Shown here piece by piece: positions 48,376-56,958 of a stretch of DNA of 64,000 bases. The DNA is from Phycisphaerae bacterium. Lineage in GTDB: Bacteria > Planctomycetota > Phycisphaerae > Sedimentisphaerales > Anaerobacaceae. A program made the translations under genes and the position numbers. Below the pieces are notes generated by a model. The model was not told where the DNA came from, searched no databases, and saw only the letters and a list, made by a program, of their open reading frames with translations. Numbering within the stretch: the stretch's first letter is position 1; each line of letters opens with the position of its first letter. The stretch spans positions 1-64,000 of the forward strand of contig JAUXAB010000009.1 in assembly GCA_030615025.1 (NCBI GenBank), read 5' to 3'.

Positions 48376-49027
48376 GATTATTTTCCCTTCATCGCTGTTG
48401 GAAAGGTACATATTCATCTTTGACCAATTTTGAGACGACCTGTTACATTTCTTCAAGACCGCTGTATTATGCCACTCGGACACAGATGTTTCTATAATGA
48501 TATACGCTCCGGGGCCTAATTCCATTCAACTTATCTTGTATTTTCTTGTGAGCCTAACAGTTGAACTGGTGTTTATCGTTCAATCTAAAGCATATAGGAG
48601 GCCATTAAACGACGACCTCGTCTTGCGGCGTATCTGGCAATACCTGACTTAATACTACAACGCCACTTAATAGCGAAAACCTGATTTATTGTTCCAAAAT
48701 ACGAAGCACGAAATCCAGCGTTGCTGGGTCGAATTTCGAATTTAACATAATTAACGTAACTTTTTATACAACAAGACCTTATCAGCAATAAATAATTCTA
48801 AGTAGCGTTGTAGTATTAAGTTTGTACCAAAATATACAACCAATAGGCAAACAGAATCTGAGCAAGTTTGTTAGCTGAATTGTCTGTCCTAACTTGCATA
48901 AAACCAACTACGGTTAGAAAGACCGTTGCCTAAGTCAAATCACTGTATTAAGCGAAAAGAAACCACCTATTTGCTTGTCAATTCTTTGGTAGTGTAAATA
49001 TGTTTCTGTAAATTGGTGTTAACCACG

Positions 49028-49076
49028 CATGTGTCTGGGTGGAAGCGAGCGTAGCGAGCTGAAACCCAGACACATG
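49028..49076. repeat. Perfect 13-bp inverted repeat
   Basis: CATGTGTCTGGGT (49028-49040) and its exact complement (49064-49076) flank a loop rich in GCGAGC. It has no T tract. It looks like a dispersed palindromic element rather than a terminator. Confidence 0.65.
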
Positions 49077-49154
49077 CCAAATTCGCTTGAAAAGGTGGGC
49101 TCGTCCCGTTCTCCTATAAGGTTTTATGGAAACTTTAATTAGGAGAAAAACAAG

Positions 49155-49202
49155 ATGGCCCACCGAAATAGAGGTGACAAACTGATATACCGGATGTTGT
49201 AG
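49155..49202 (+). other. Short frame with ribosome site, possible remnant of a transposase start
   Basis: AGGAG stands 9 bases before ATG, and the frame reads MAHRNRGDKLIYRML then stop. GGTGGGC near 49096 and GCCCACC near 49157 form outer arms of an imperfect inverted repeat around the ribosome site. It may be a leader peptide or the broken 5' end of an insertion element. Confidence 0.25.
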
Positions 49203-49320
49203 TGGAAATTTTAATTAGAAATGGTTTTTACAGATGTTAGAATGGGTGAGGCTCGCGAGAAGCAAATTAGGTATTAAAATGGCGAATAATTTAATATTTC
49301 AATAGTAAAGGAGTCTGATT

Positions 49321-50691
49321 ATGGGAACACGGGTATGGTGCCTTTTATTGTTTGTGTGCGTTGTGGTTGGGCGTTCAAATGCAAATACTGCAAATTATCT
49401 AACTGAAGACCAAGTAGGAAAATTAATATCAGCGATATGGGAGAAACCTGTTACGTCTATTGATGTTACCCTTTATAAAGAAATTATCAAACCACCAAGA
49501 AATATTGAAGACATTCGTAAAGAAGTAACAAAAGAATTTGAAGAAATGGTGGAAATTGAAAATCTACTAGAAAAACCCGGACTAACAATTGATAAATTTG
49601 ACATAGAAAGTGAGTTTAAAAGGCGAGTTGAGCTATATAATCAGCCACGTCTTATGAAAGAGCGAATGCGTATCGATGGATATTTGTACCGGCTTGATCA
49701 AACATCTATTACACCTGATATGGATTTGGAGTCGGAACTTGATATACATACAACATATGTTAATTCCGGGAATAAGGAGAAAAACGATTATACCCATTTT
49801 TCTTATGAACACAAATTTAAACAAGCAAAAATCGACAATAGCAAAAAGTCTGTCTGGGTAGAACATAGGGTCGATGAATGGATTGGAATGCCAAAACCAA
49901 TAAGCGATTTTTTCAAAAAAGTATTAAGTCAAAGTAATATTGATCCTGAATGGAGCACTTCGACACCCGGTGTTGATGCAATAAGTAAACTAATCAACGG
50001 TGAAATTAAGGGTTTCAGGGTTGAAATTGATACATTAGAAATTGATAATCAAATTGTTGATAAAATTACTGTGAGCATTAGCCCTCAAAACAAAAAGATT
50101 TTCTGCCTCACTGTTGACAAAGAGAATTACTCTCGAGTATATAATTTCGAAATGTACTTGCATCAAACCGGAAATTTGTATTATTGTAGAGAAACAAAAG
50201 AATTTGGCAAAGAAGGTTATCCGCGTCAAATCCACACAATTAAATATAATCATCTTGGTAAAATTGTTAAAGAAACGAGAATAGTGGTTGAAAAAGTCGA
50301 TCTTGAACCTGAAAATCAAGCGGAGTTATTTAAATTCACTGTACCACCCGGCTATACTATGGTAGATGACCGGCTGTCTCCTGCTTTAATCATAGAAGCG
50401 ATGTCTCCTGCTTTAATCATGGAACCTGTTGAGAATGATTTATCCTCGCAGGCAACTAATGTGCAAGAAAAAGAAGGTGATGTTTCGATTCACGATGATA
50501 ACAATAAAACTTCCCTGGATAATTTGGATTCCAATAGTTCCAAGAAGATTGAACATGTCACAAAAGAAACAATTAGAAGTGTTGGTCAAGAAAAACAAAT
50601 AACTGATAGCAAACTACGAAACTTGTGCATCTTGTTGCTTGTGGTTTTAGTTTTTGGCATTGCGATTGCATATAAATTCACAAGAAGATAG
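49321..50691 (+). CDS. Unknown exported protein with C-terminal membrane helix
   Basis: The ATG is preceded by AAAGGAG. The 456-residue product has a signal peptide (VWCLLLFVCVVVGRSNA), a charged middle with helix-rich segments, and a C-terminal hydrophobic helix (NLCILLLVVLVFGIAIAY) followed by KFTRR, so it is probably anchored with its bulk outside the cytoplasm. Residues about 353-372 contain a 9-residue tandem duplication (SPALIIEAM, SPALIMEPV). No family was recognised. Base composition is much more AT-rich than in the left half of the window. It is followed after 52 bases by the DUF1573 gene, probably one transcript. Confidence 0.75.
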   Translation: MGTRVWCLLLFVCVVVGRSNANTANYLTEDQVGKLISAIWEKPVTSIDVTLYKEIIKPPRNIEDIRKEVTKEFEEMVEIENLLEKPGLTIDKFDIESEFKRRVELYNQPRLMKERMRIDGYLYRLDQTSITPDMDLESELDIHTTYVNSGNKEKNDYTHFSYEHKFKQAKIDNSKKSVWVEHRVDEWIGMPKPISDFFKKVLSQSNIDPEWSTSTPGVDAISKLINGEIKGFRVEIDTLEIDNQIVDKITVSISPQNKKIFCLTVDKENYSRVYNFEMYLHQTGNLYYCRETKEFGKEGYPRQIHTIKYNHLGKIVKETRIVVEKVDLEPENQAELFKFTVPPGYTMVDDRLSPALIIEAMSPALIMEPVENDLSSQATNVQEKEGDVSIHDDNNKTSLDNLDSNSSKKIEHVTKETIRSVGQEKQITDSKLRNLCILLLVVLVFGIAIAYKFTRR

Positions 50692-50743
50692 ATTTAGGTT
50701 ACATAATAGATATTTTACTACTCGACATATATGGAGCATTACT

Positions 50744-51880
50744 ATGAAAGCACATACTATTTTATTTTTAGCGTTCTTTGTTTTTTGTAATATCTTTGGC
50801 AACGTTATGTCTGGAGAAATCTTAAATGAGTATAAAATGGCAGATCCTTCAGTATCTTCAGTTGCCATTGTAGATGCGAATACAATCAATGAGTTGCAAT
50901 TCGGAGAAGTTGCCGTTCTTGAAAGAAGCATAGAAAATACCGGTAGTACAATCATTGAGATTAATGGTGTGTATAATATGAGTTGTGGTTGTAGGGGGGG
51001 TAGTAAGATAGACAAGAAAACACTAAAGCCTGGGCAAACTGCTGTATTAAGGTTCCAATGCAATACTTTTAAGAAAAAACTTGGACTTAATACCGATACT
51101 TATGCAATCTCAACAAAATCTAAACAAATCATACCAATCGACGGACAGGCCAAAGTTCTCGTACACAAAGACATTGTTTTTCAACCGCAGAACATTGAGC
51201 TCGGAAAAGTCATAAAAGATGGCAAGCTTGTTAAGGTCAATGTGGACATCATATCAAATCTGCATATTGACAAGGAAAATATTTCAATTCGCCCAAGTTC
51301 ACCTGACTTAATGCCTATTTTGGCTTTGACTAAAAAAACGACACAAGCAGAAGGAAATAATACTAATAGTTGTTCACCTGAAAAATGCTTCTTATTAAGT
51401 ATTAGCATTGACCTAAATGAGGTTGAAGGAAAAATAAATGAGTTTGTCGAAGTTAAAATTAAAGATATCCGCGGCAGAACTGCTGTGTTTGGGGTACCTA
51501 TTTCAGGACAAATAACTTCACTCTTAAGGTCTGAGCCAGAACGTATTTTCTTGGGTTATATCAAACCTACTGATACGATTGAGAAGAAGATTCGAATAAC
51601 TAACAAAAAAAAGAACCCCATTGAAATTACAGGCATTGAATTCCCTGAAAACGTTGCGGGATCCTATGATATTGTTGACGGGGCAGCATGGCAGAAGGAC
51701 ATTGTAGTTAAAATAAGAATTCCGAACATAAAAAACAATGTTGGCAAATTTCCTATTAATTTAATAGTACTTGATAAGAACAACGAACTCCATACAATTA
51801 GTATTCCATGTGTATACATTGGTGAGATTAATGTAAGAACTTCTAACAAAATGAATTTAACTGATCCCAACATATTATAA
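50744..51880 (+). CDS. DUF1573-domain exported protein
   Basis: I chose the ATG at 50744 (GGAG about 8 bases upstream; signal peptide MKAHTILFLAFFVFCNIFGN). The frame extends to 50654 but overlaps the preceding gene. Residues about 45-120 are a DUF1573 domain: LQFGEVAVLERSIENTGSTI, the NMSCGCRGG cysteine motif and LKPGQTAVLRFQCNTF. A second Ig-like segment (FLGYIKPTDTIEKKIRITNK) follows, so the protein is likely a chain of ASH/DUF1573-type beta-sandwiches of 378 residues in total. Such proteins are abundant in Bacteroidetes and planctomycetes, and their role is unknown. It pairs with the anchored protein just upstream. Confidence 0.8.
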   Translation: MKAHTILFLAFFVFCNIFGNVMSGEILNEYKMADPSVSSVAIVDANTINELQFGEVAVLERSIENTGSTIIEINGVYNMSCGCRGGSKIDKKTLKPGQTAVLRFQCNTFKKKLGLNTDTYAISTKSKQIIPIDGQAKVLVHKDIVFQPQNIELGKVIKDGKLVKVNVDIISNLHIDKENISIRPSSPDLMPILALTKKTTQAEGNNTNSCSPEKCFLLSISIDLNEVEGKINEFVEVKIKDIRGRTAVFGVPISGQITSLLRSEPERIFLGYIKPTDTIEKKIRITNKKKNPIEITGIEFPENVAGSYDIVDGAAWQKDIVVKIRIPNIKNNVGKFPINLIVLDKNNELHTISIPCVYIGEINVRTSNKMNLTDPNIL

Positions 51881-51985
51881 TACAATCTATTATCAAAGAT
51901 TTTCTTTTCCGAACCCATTTTTGTTAAAATCTACACAAAAACATGACTTTTCATGCCCCGCATTGTTATCTTAATATAAACTATC

Positions 51986-52246
51986 TCATCTTAAATCTTT
52001 CTTGTGTAGTCTAGCTTGCTTGGACAATAGAAATATACCATAAACAAAAAAAACTATACCACCGAAGAGAACTAACTCATCTACATTGTTAATTGCCTTC
52101 GTACTCAGATAGCAAAACAAGCCCCCTAAAACCATAAAATTGTATGGGATAATCTTATTGACCTTCTCAGGAAAACGCTTCTTGGCAATATGGCTTAACA
52201 CAAACGCAACCAAAAAAACTAATACGAGGATAATGATCAGAAACAT
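51986..52246 (-). CDS. Small membrane protein with three hydrophobic segments
   Basis: From the ATG at 52246 (AAAGGA about 10 bases upstream) the 86-residue product reads MFLIIILVLVFLVAFVLSHI, then NFMVLGGLFCYL and VLFGGIVFFVYGIFLL, ending in a basic tail. A GTG at 52273 would add MSEKKGSVA but lacks a ribosome site. No family was recognised. It is convergent with the DUF1573 gene. Confidence 0.55.
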   Translation of the reverse strand: MFLIIILVLVFLVAFVLSHIAKKRFPEKVNKIIPYNFMVLGGLFCYLSTKAINNVDELVLFGGIVFFVYGIFLLSKQARLHKKDLR

Positions 52247-53439
52247 GGCCACAGATCCTTTCTTTTCGGACACCTAACAATGGTTATCCAGTTTGCATAA
52301 AACCTCTCTTTGTACATTATTACTATGGTTATTATATAAGAACGTTCTCAGATGTCAAATCTTTTTCAGGGCATAATAAAGAGTGTTTTTAGCAAATTTT
52401 AAAGACCTTATGCGCTTGTCAAGGGCCAATAGTACCTGTCCTACTCAAAAATTCGAACTTGTTTAATTTCAACGACTTATGTAAATTCCCTGTAAGGGTC
52501 CATCGACTTCTCGACGCTAAAGATTGCGATTAAAAAGCTATTGAAAAAACCAAAACTAGGGACAGCCGCGAATGGCGGCTACAGCCACCTATTAATGGCT
52601 AAGGACAGTACGCAAAAACGGTGATTTTCCCTAATAAATTCGAACATCGAGCATCGAGATACCGCTCCCCAAACCCACCATATATAACCACTCCTCACCC
52701 CCACAAACCGCAACATCCGTTAATATTTAAGCCTCTCGCCATCTTACGAGCATCCAGTATCCAGCATCGCTTGTCCGCCGTAGCTTCAGCGAAGGCGGAA
52801 GCATCAAGACACAACTCCCCTACCCCAACCACCCTGACCAACCCATCCCAATCCTACTAACCCAGCTACCATCTATATCTAACCTCCCCCACCCCACCCC
52901 CCACTCCGACTAACTCCACCTTCCTCCTGATTAGATCCACCACCCCCACCAACTGCAACGTCCGATAATAATGTTGCTTTCCCATCTTTCCTATACTAAC
53001 AAAATGTTAATATTTAAAAAATGCTAATTTTAGGTCAATTTATACCCAAAAAGCGCGCATTTATGCCAATTTATACCCAATTCATGTCAATTTATGCTCA
53101 TTTTTTGACGTTTTTATCTTGCTTATCTTGCCCATACCCCGCATATTGACACACCGACCCCCATTTTTGACCCATAAACAAGGATTCGCTCTTAAAACAA
53201 GAAAAAAAACCTGAAAAACCCCAATTTTCCCCCAATTTTAAAAATTCCATTTCTCAGGAATGTTAATCTATGTAAGATTATGGTCTTGAATTTCGATTTC
53301 CAAACAAATGTTCTCTATGCTCTAAAATGATGTACTTTACTTTAACTTCGCCAAAAAAACAAACCCATTCAAATCCAATCAAAGCCTGTCCTGCTTGCCC
53401 TCCGTAGCTTAAGCGAAGGGGGGAGCGCAGTCGAATGGG
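52247..53439. other. Long gene-free stretch with C-rich strand asymmetry and repeats
   Basis: 52660-52960 is unusually rich in C with little G on the + strand (ACCCCAACCACC-type text) and codes for nothing recognisable. Heptamer runs lie at 52641-52661 (CGAACAT, CGAGCAT, CGAGATA) and 52748-52768 (GAGCATC, CAGTATC, CAGCATC), and a small hairpin AGCCGC/GCGGCT near 52566. Three copies of CAATTTAT(A/G)C(C/T)CA occur at 53036-53100. No gene is supported. Confidence 0.5.
52774..52799. repeat. REP-like palindrome TCCGCC...GGCGGA
   Basis: TCCGCC and GGCGGA flank 14 bases (GTAGCTTCAGCGAA). A relative with CCCTCC / AGGGGG arms around the same TAGCTTAAGCGAA core is at about 53399-53423, and two shorter relatives are at 62501-62539. 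Confidence 0.6.
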
Positions 53440-53534
53440 CCAATTTCAAACGGGGACTGCTAAAGTCGCAAAAAATTCAAGTATTCACAGGCAAGCAAAA
53501 GGCTTACATCTTTTTATCGCGTGGTCCGCCGCCG
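53440..53534 (-). repeat. Remnant matching the 3' end of the ETF:quinone oxidoreductase gene
   Basis: 53504-53534 matches the last codons of the ETF-QO gene (63021-63051) at about 28 of 31 positions. 53440-53462 matches its downstream text (63001-63023) exactly over 23 bases. The two matches are separated here by about 40 extra bases. The segment directly follows the glcD-type gene. Confidence 0.7.
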
Positions 53535-53536
53535 GC

Positions 53537-54979
53537 TCACAAATCGAATATCTTGCCTGGGTTTAGAATGTTGTTTGGATCCATTGCTCTTTTAATCGTC
53601 CGCAGCATATCGATATAATTTTCAGACACCACATATGGCAGATAATTCTTTTTCTTATGCCCTATACCGTGTTCACCCGAAATTCGTCCGCCAACCTCAG
53701 CGGTCAGCCGGTACAATTCGTCAAGGATTTTTGGCAGAACCTTGTGCCATTTTTCGTCAGACCACCAGGGTTGTGAGACAATACGAGAGTGAAGATTACC
53801 ATCGCCGGCATGGCCGAAGCATGGAATCATTACATCGTATTTGTCCGACAATTCCTGCAACTTGGCAGCCATCGCTGGAATGGCGGCTGGGGGAACAACA
53901 ATATCCTCTGCGCTTTGACGACGTGAGATAACATTGTATGCCTCACCGATATTCCTACGAACCTTCCAGATTCGCTCGGACGTGGTAGCATTGTCAGCAA
54001 CATAAACTTCAATAGCACCGGCATCCAGGCACAGTTGGCCTATAGACTCATATTCCCGCTCTATCTGCTGCTCATCCGGACCGTCCACCGTGATAAGCAG
54101 CATCGCGCCAGCCTGCTGATACGGAATGGATTCATTGAGGTATTCGCAAGAGGCCTTAATCGCTGTTTTGTTCATAAACTCAATAGATGTGGGAATTATT
54201 CCACCAATGGTCTGTATCTTCGGAACAGCCTTTATCGCTTCTTCAATGTTCTTAAACAGACATAGAAGGTCAACCTGTGCTTTTGGCAGAGGCAGTAGTT
54301 TAAGCGTAATCTTCGTAAACAGACCGAGAGTGCCCTCTGAGCCAACCATAAGCTGAACCATATTGTATCCGCTGACATCTTTAATCAGCTTACCACCCAG
54401 TTCGACAATTTCTCCGGTAGGTGTAACCACATCCAGCCCGACAACATATCTGCTTGTCACCCCATATTTGACGGCCTTTGCGCCGCCGGCATTTTCAGCG
54501 ACGTTGCCGCCAATGTAGCATGTCTCAAGGCTCATCGGATAAGCCGCGTAGAACAGACCGTGCTCTTTGAGAAACTCATTGATCTCATTGGTAACAACTC
54601 CGGGTTCTACGACTATCATCATGTTTTCACGGTCCAGTTCCAAGATTTTGTTCATACGGTCAAAAAGTACCACTATACCGCCGCAGACCGGCACTGCTCC
54701 GCCGGACAAGCCTGAGCCGGCACCTCGCGGCGTAACGGGTATCATCTCGCGATTCGCTAATTTCATAATCGCGGCGATTTCTTCAGCGGTTCCAGGACGA
54801 ACCACCGCTTCAGGCATATGAGCATATTCGGCACCGGGAACCTCATCGTGTGAGTAAGGCTGGAGCTTTTCTTCATCGCCATAGATAACATATCTGGAGC
54901 CAACGATCTGCTTAAGCTCATCCACGATTTTCGGCGTTACCGGGTTATATTTCTTCTCACTTCTCACGAAAAATTCCAT
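53537..54979 (-). CDS. FAD-linked 2-hydroxyacid dehydrogenase (GlcD / lactate dehydrogenase type)
   Basis: The 480-residue flavoprotein oxidises a 2-hydroxyacid such as lactate or glycolate to the keto acid. FAD-binding type 4 signatures are PEAVVRPGTAEEIAAIMKLA, PVTPRGAGSGLSGGAVP, PMSLETCYIGGNVAENAGGA, KLIKDVSGYNMVQLMVGSEG and TLGLFTKITLKLLP. The C-terminal oxidase domain has CFGHAGDGNLHSRI and GGRISGEHGIGHKKK. Length is normal for GlcD. Its start overlaps the etfA end by 23 bases, so it is translationally coupled and probably hands electrons to that ETF, as in LctBCD lactate dehydrogenase-ETF complexes. The substrate is inferred, not visible. Confidence 0.9.
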   Translation of the reverse strand: MEFFVRSEKKYNPVTPKIVDELKQIVGSRYVIYGDEEKLQPYSHDEVPGAEYAHMPEAVVRPGTAEEIAAIMKLANREMIPVTPRGAGSGLSGGAVPVCGGIVVLFDRMNKILELDRENMMIVVEPGVVTNEINEFLKEHGLFYAAYPMSLETCYIGGNVAENAGGAKAVKYGVTSRYVVGLDVVTPTGEIVELGGKLIKDVSGYNMVQLMVGSEGTLGLFTKITLKLLPLPKAQVDLLCLFKNIEEAIKAVPKIQTIGGIIPTSIEFMNKTAIKASCEYLNESIPYQQAGAMLLITVDGPDEQQIEREYESIGQLCLDAGAIEVYVADNATTSERIWKVRRNIGEAYNVISRRQSAEDIVVPPAAIPAMAAKLQELSDKYDVMIPCFGHAGDGNLHSRIVSQPWWSDEKWHKVLPKILDELYRLTAEVGGRISGEHGIGHKKKNYLPYVVSENYIDMLRTIKRAMDPNNILNPGKIFDL

Positions 54980-56021
54980 CTTTTATCTGTTTGGTTAAGA
55001 CCGGCACAACTTCAAAAAGGTCGCCAACTATTCCGAAATCTGCAACACTAAAAATCGGAGCATCAGCATCACTGTTGATGGCCACAATACTCTCAGATGT
55101 CTGCATACCTGCCAGATGCTGAATCGCACCGGAAACTCCTATACCGATATAAAGTTTTGGGCTGATAGTGTGGCCGCTAAGCCCCACTTGATGAGGATAG
55201 CTCAACCATCCTCGGTCTATTACATCTCGGCTCGCACCTAAGGCTGCACCAAGACTATCTGCCAACTCCCGAACAAGAGGTATATTTTCGGCCCTTTTAA
55301 TACCCCTGCCCACAACAACAACGATATCAGCTTCACCAAGACTCTGTTCTTCTTCATTGGCAATGAAATCCATCCTGGCAATACGGCTGCCAAGATCTTC
55401 TTTAGATGGAACAAGACGAATTATTTTTCCCTTTCTATTCCGCTGTCTTGGTGCCGGTTTGGTTGAGCGGGGCCGAACTGTTGACATCTGAGGACGAAAT
55501 TTAGGCGTTTTAATTATCGCCATTATATTACCCCCGATAGCTGGCCGAGTCTGAAGAAGATTATTCGTTTCTCCTTCTATGTCAAGTCCGGTGCAGTCGG
55601 CTGTCAGACCCGCGTGGGCCTTTACCGCAACATAAGGCATTAGTGTCCTGCCTGTTGACGTCGCACCTGCAATAATTATTTCCGGCCGATACCGCTCGAT
55701 TAGCTTCAACATACAAGCTGCGTACGGCTCAACAAGAAAATGTTCCAGCTCGGCTGCCTCCATCGCTATAACCTCATCGGCACCGCGTTCGATAAGCTCT
55801 TCAAGGTCATTCGTGTTTATGTTATGACCAAGAATCACAGCAGAGAGCTTTTTCCGTGACCCGTGACCTGTGACCCGTGACCCGTGCGACGAGCGACGAG
55901 CGACGAGTTTCTCTGCCAGCTCAAGGCCCCGACTGAGTAACTCATGCGAAATCCTCTGAACTCGTCCATCCTTTTGCTCAGCCAATATCCAAACGCCGGA
56001 ATATTGTTTGGAATTTGAAAT
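54957..56021 (-). CDS. etfA: Electron transfer flavoprotein, alpha subunit (likely AUU/AUA start)
   Basis: EtfA binds FAD and, with EtfB, carries electrons from the dehydrogenase encoded next to it. C-terminal FAD-site signatures are ALGASRDVIDRGWLSYPHQVG, the KLYIGIGVSGAIQHLAGMQT block and AINSDADAPIFSVADFG. The conserved N-terminal strand YSGVWILAEQKDG is encoded upstream of every ATG, GTG or TTG (first TTG at 55985). In that frame a stop precedes AAGGAG, then ATA (5 bases later) and ATT (8 bases later). I place the start at the ATT ending at 56021; a sequencing error in an ATG is the alternative. A heptamer repeat (55854-55902) encodes the insert VARRSSHGSRVTGHGSR. No N-terminal ferredoxin domain is present. 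Confidence 0.87.
   Translation of the reverse strand: MSNSKQYSGVWILAEQKDGRVQRISHELLSRGLELAEKLVARRSSHGSRVTGHGSRKKLSAVILGHNINTNDLEELIERGADEVIAMEAAELEHFLVEPYAACMLKLIERYRPEIIIAGATSTGRTLMPYVAVKAHAGLTADCTGLDIEGETNNLLQTRPAIGGNIMAIIKTPKFRPQMSTVRPRSTKPAPRQRNRKGKIIRLVPSKEDLGSRIARMDFIANEEEQSLGEADIVVVVGRGIKRAENIPLVRELADSLGAALGASRDVIDRGWLSYPHQVGLSGHTISPKLYIGIGVSGAIQHLAGMQTSESIVAINSDADAPIFSVADFGIVGDLFEVVPVLTKQIKDGIFREK
55854..55902 (-). repeat. In-frame heptamer repeat in etfA
   Basis: Seven units on the + strand: CCGTGAC x2, CTGTGAC, CCGTGAC, CCGTGCG, ACGAGCG x2. On the coding strand this is read as VARRSSHGSRVTGHGSR. Composition and order match the etfB repeat (56752-56800). Confidence 0.85.
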
Positions 56022-56056
56022 TATCGCTGCTCCTTATGTTGAAAAAACCCTACCTA

Positions 56057-56094
56057 CACCTGTGCTACCTGCACAGGAGACGCAGGTACAGGTG
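56057..56094. repeat. Palindrome overlapping the etfB stop codon
   Basis: CACCTGT (56057-56063) and ACAGGTG (56088-56094) are outer arms, and TACCTG and CAGGTA extend the stem. The etfB TAG stop lies inside the left arm, so the last EtfB residues (LYLRLLCR) are encoded by the element. Confidence 0.6.
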
Positions 56095-56958
56095 GGCAAG
56101 TTTATCAACCGCTTCCTTTATTGACTCATCATCCTTTGCCAAAACTTTCTCGCATTGCCTTGTAACTTTTGGCCTGAAAATCTTTACCACACGGGTAGGG
56201 GAGCCATTTACTCCGACCTTGCTCAAATCGACATCCAAATCATCCCTGCCCCAGACCGGAATTTCTGTTCTTTTAGCCCGTTGCTTACCTCTCAAAGTTG
56301 GTAAGCGAGGGACGCTTACCTCTTTGACAACCGTTAAGATGCAAGGTAAAGAACAAGACAGAACCTCGTACCCATCTTCTACAAGTCGATTTACCCGTAG
56401 GGTGGGCTTTAGCCCACCAATAAGCTCGATCTTGCTTACATACGAAACTACGGGCAAATCCAAAAATGAGGCAATACCCGGCCCTACTTGTCCGGTGTCA
56501 CCATCGGTGGCGCGTTCACCGCAAATCACTAAAGAGAAATCTCCGATACGCTTTATTGCCTCGGCCAATATGTAACTCGTTGCCCACGTATCAGACCCTG
56601 CAAAAGCCGAATCACTGACAAGGACCCCGGAGTCGAACCCCATTGCTATCGCTTCTCTCAGCGCGGTTACCGCTTTAGGCGGTCCCATCGATATACCAAT
56701 AACCTCACTCGTACCCGCGTTTTCTGTGCGGGCAGCACAGGTGCGGGCACCGTGACTCGTGACCCGTGACTCGTGACCCGTGCGACGAGCGACGAGCGAC
56801 GAAAACGTTTCGCGCAATTCAATAGCTGTTTCAATAGCATAAAGGTCCAGCGGATTAACAATCGCCTCTACACCTTCTCGAATAACCGTGCCTGTTTTCT
56901 CATCCATTTTCACGGATTTGGTTTCAGGCACTTGTTTTATAGCAACAATAATACGCAT
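56065..56958 (-). CDS. etfB: Electron transfer flavoprotein, beta subunit
   Basis: EtfB pairs with EtfA. Signatures are the N-terminal IIVAIKQVPETKSVKMDEKTG, NPLDLYAIETAIELRE, ISMGPPKAVTALREAIAMGF and the nucleotide-site segment LVICGERATDGDTGQVGPG, followed by IASFLDLPVVSYV. The ATG at 56958 fits the family but has only a weak AG-rich site. Between ELRE and VIGISMGPP, where other EtfB proteins have a short turn, there are about 30 extra residues, partly encoded by a heptamer repeat (SSLVARRTGHESRVTSHG). It is the first gene of etfB-etfA-glcD; the gap to the proposed etfA start is 43 bases. The C-terminus ends inside a DNA palindrome. Confidence 0.92.
   Translation of the reverse strand: MRIIVAIKQVPETKSVKMDEKTGTVIREGVEAIVNPLDLYAIETAIELRETFSSLVARRTGHESRVTSHGARTCAARTENAGTSEVIGISMGPPKAVTALREAIAMGFDSGVLVSDSAFAGSDTWATSYILAEAIKRIGDFSLVICGERATDGDTGQVGPGIASFLDLPVVSYVSKIELIGGLKPTLRVNRLVEDGYEVLSCSLPCILTVVKEVSVPRLPTLRGKQRAKRTEIPVWGRDDLDVDLSKVGVNGSPTRVVKIFRPKVTRQCEKVLAKDDESIKEAVDKLAHLYLRLLCR
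56752..56800 (-). repeat. In-frame heptamer repeat in etfB
   Basis: Seven perfect-phase units on the + strand: GTGACTC, GTGACCC, GTGACTC, GTGACCC, GTGCGAC, GAGCGAC, GAGCGAC. On the coding strand they are read as SSLVARRTGHESRVTSHG. The + strand version would contain TGA stops. Confidence 0.88.

Larger units (their letters stand above)
48376..49320. other. Gene-poor stretch with repeat fragments
   Basis: It contains copy 2 of a dispersed repeat (48597-48632), short heptamer runs (TACGAAG/CACGAAA at 48700-48713; TCGAATT x2 at 48729-48742), a perfect inverted repeat (49028-49076) and a tiny frame with a ribosome site (49155). Direct repeats TGGAAACTTTAATTAG and TGGAAATTTTAATTAG stand near 49129 and 49203. 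No convincing protein gene is visible. Confidence 0.5.

Noticed and set aside
50654-50743. Earlier start for the DUF1573 gene
   Set aside because: It overlaps the end of the upstream gene and would bury the signal peptide. GGAG before 50744 supports the later start.
56752-56800. Heptamer runs as CRISPR repeats
   Set aside because: Units are 7 bases with no spacers, and there are no cas genes in the window.
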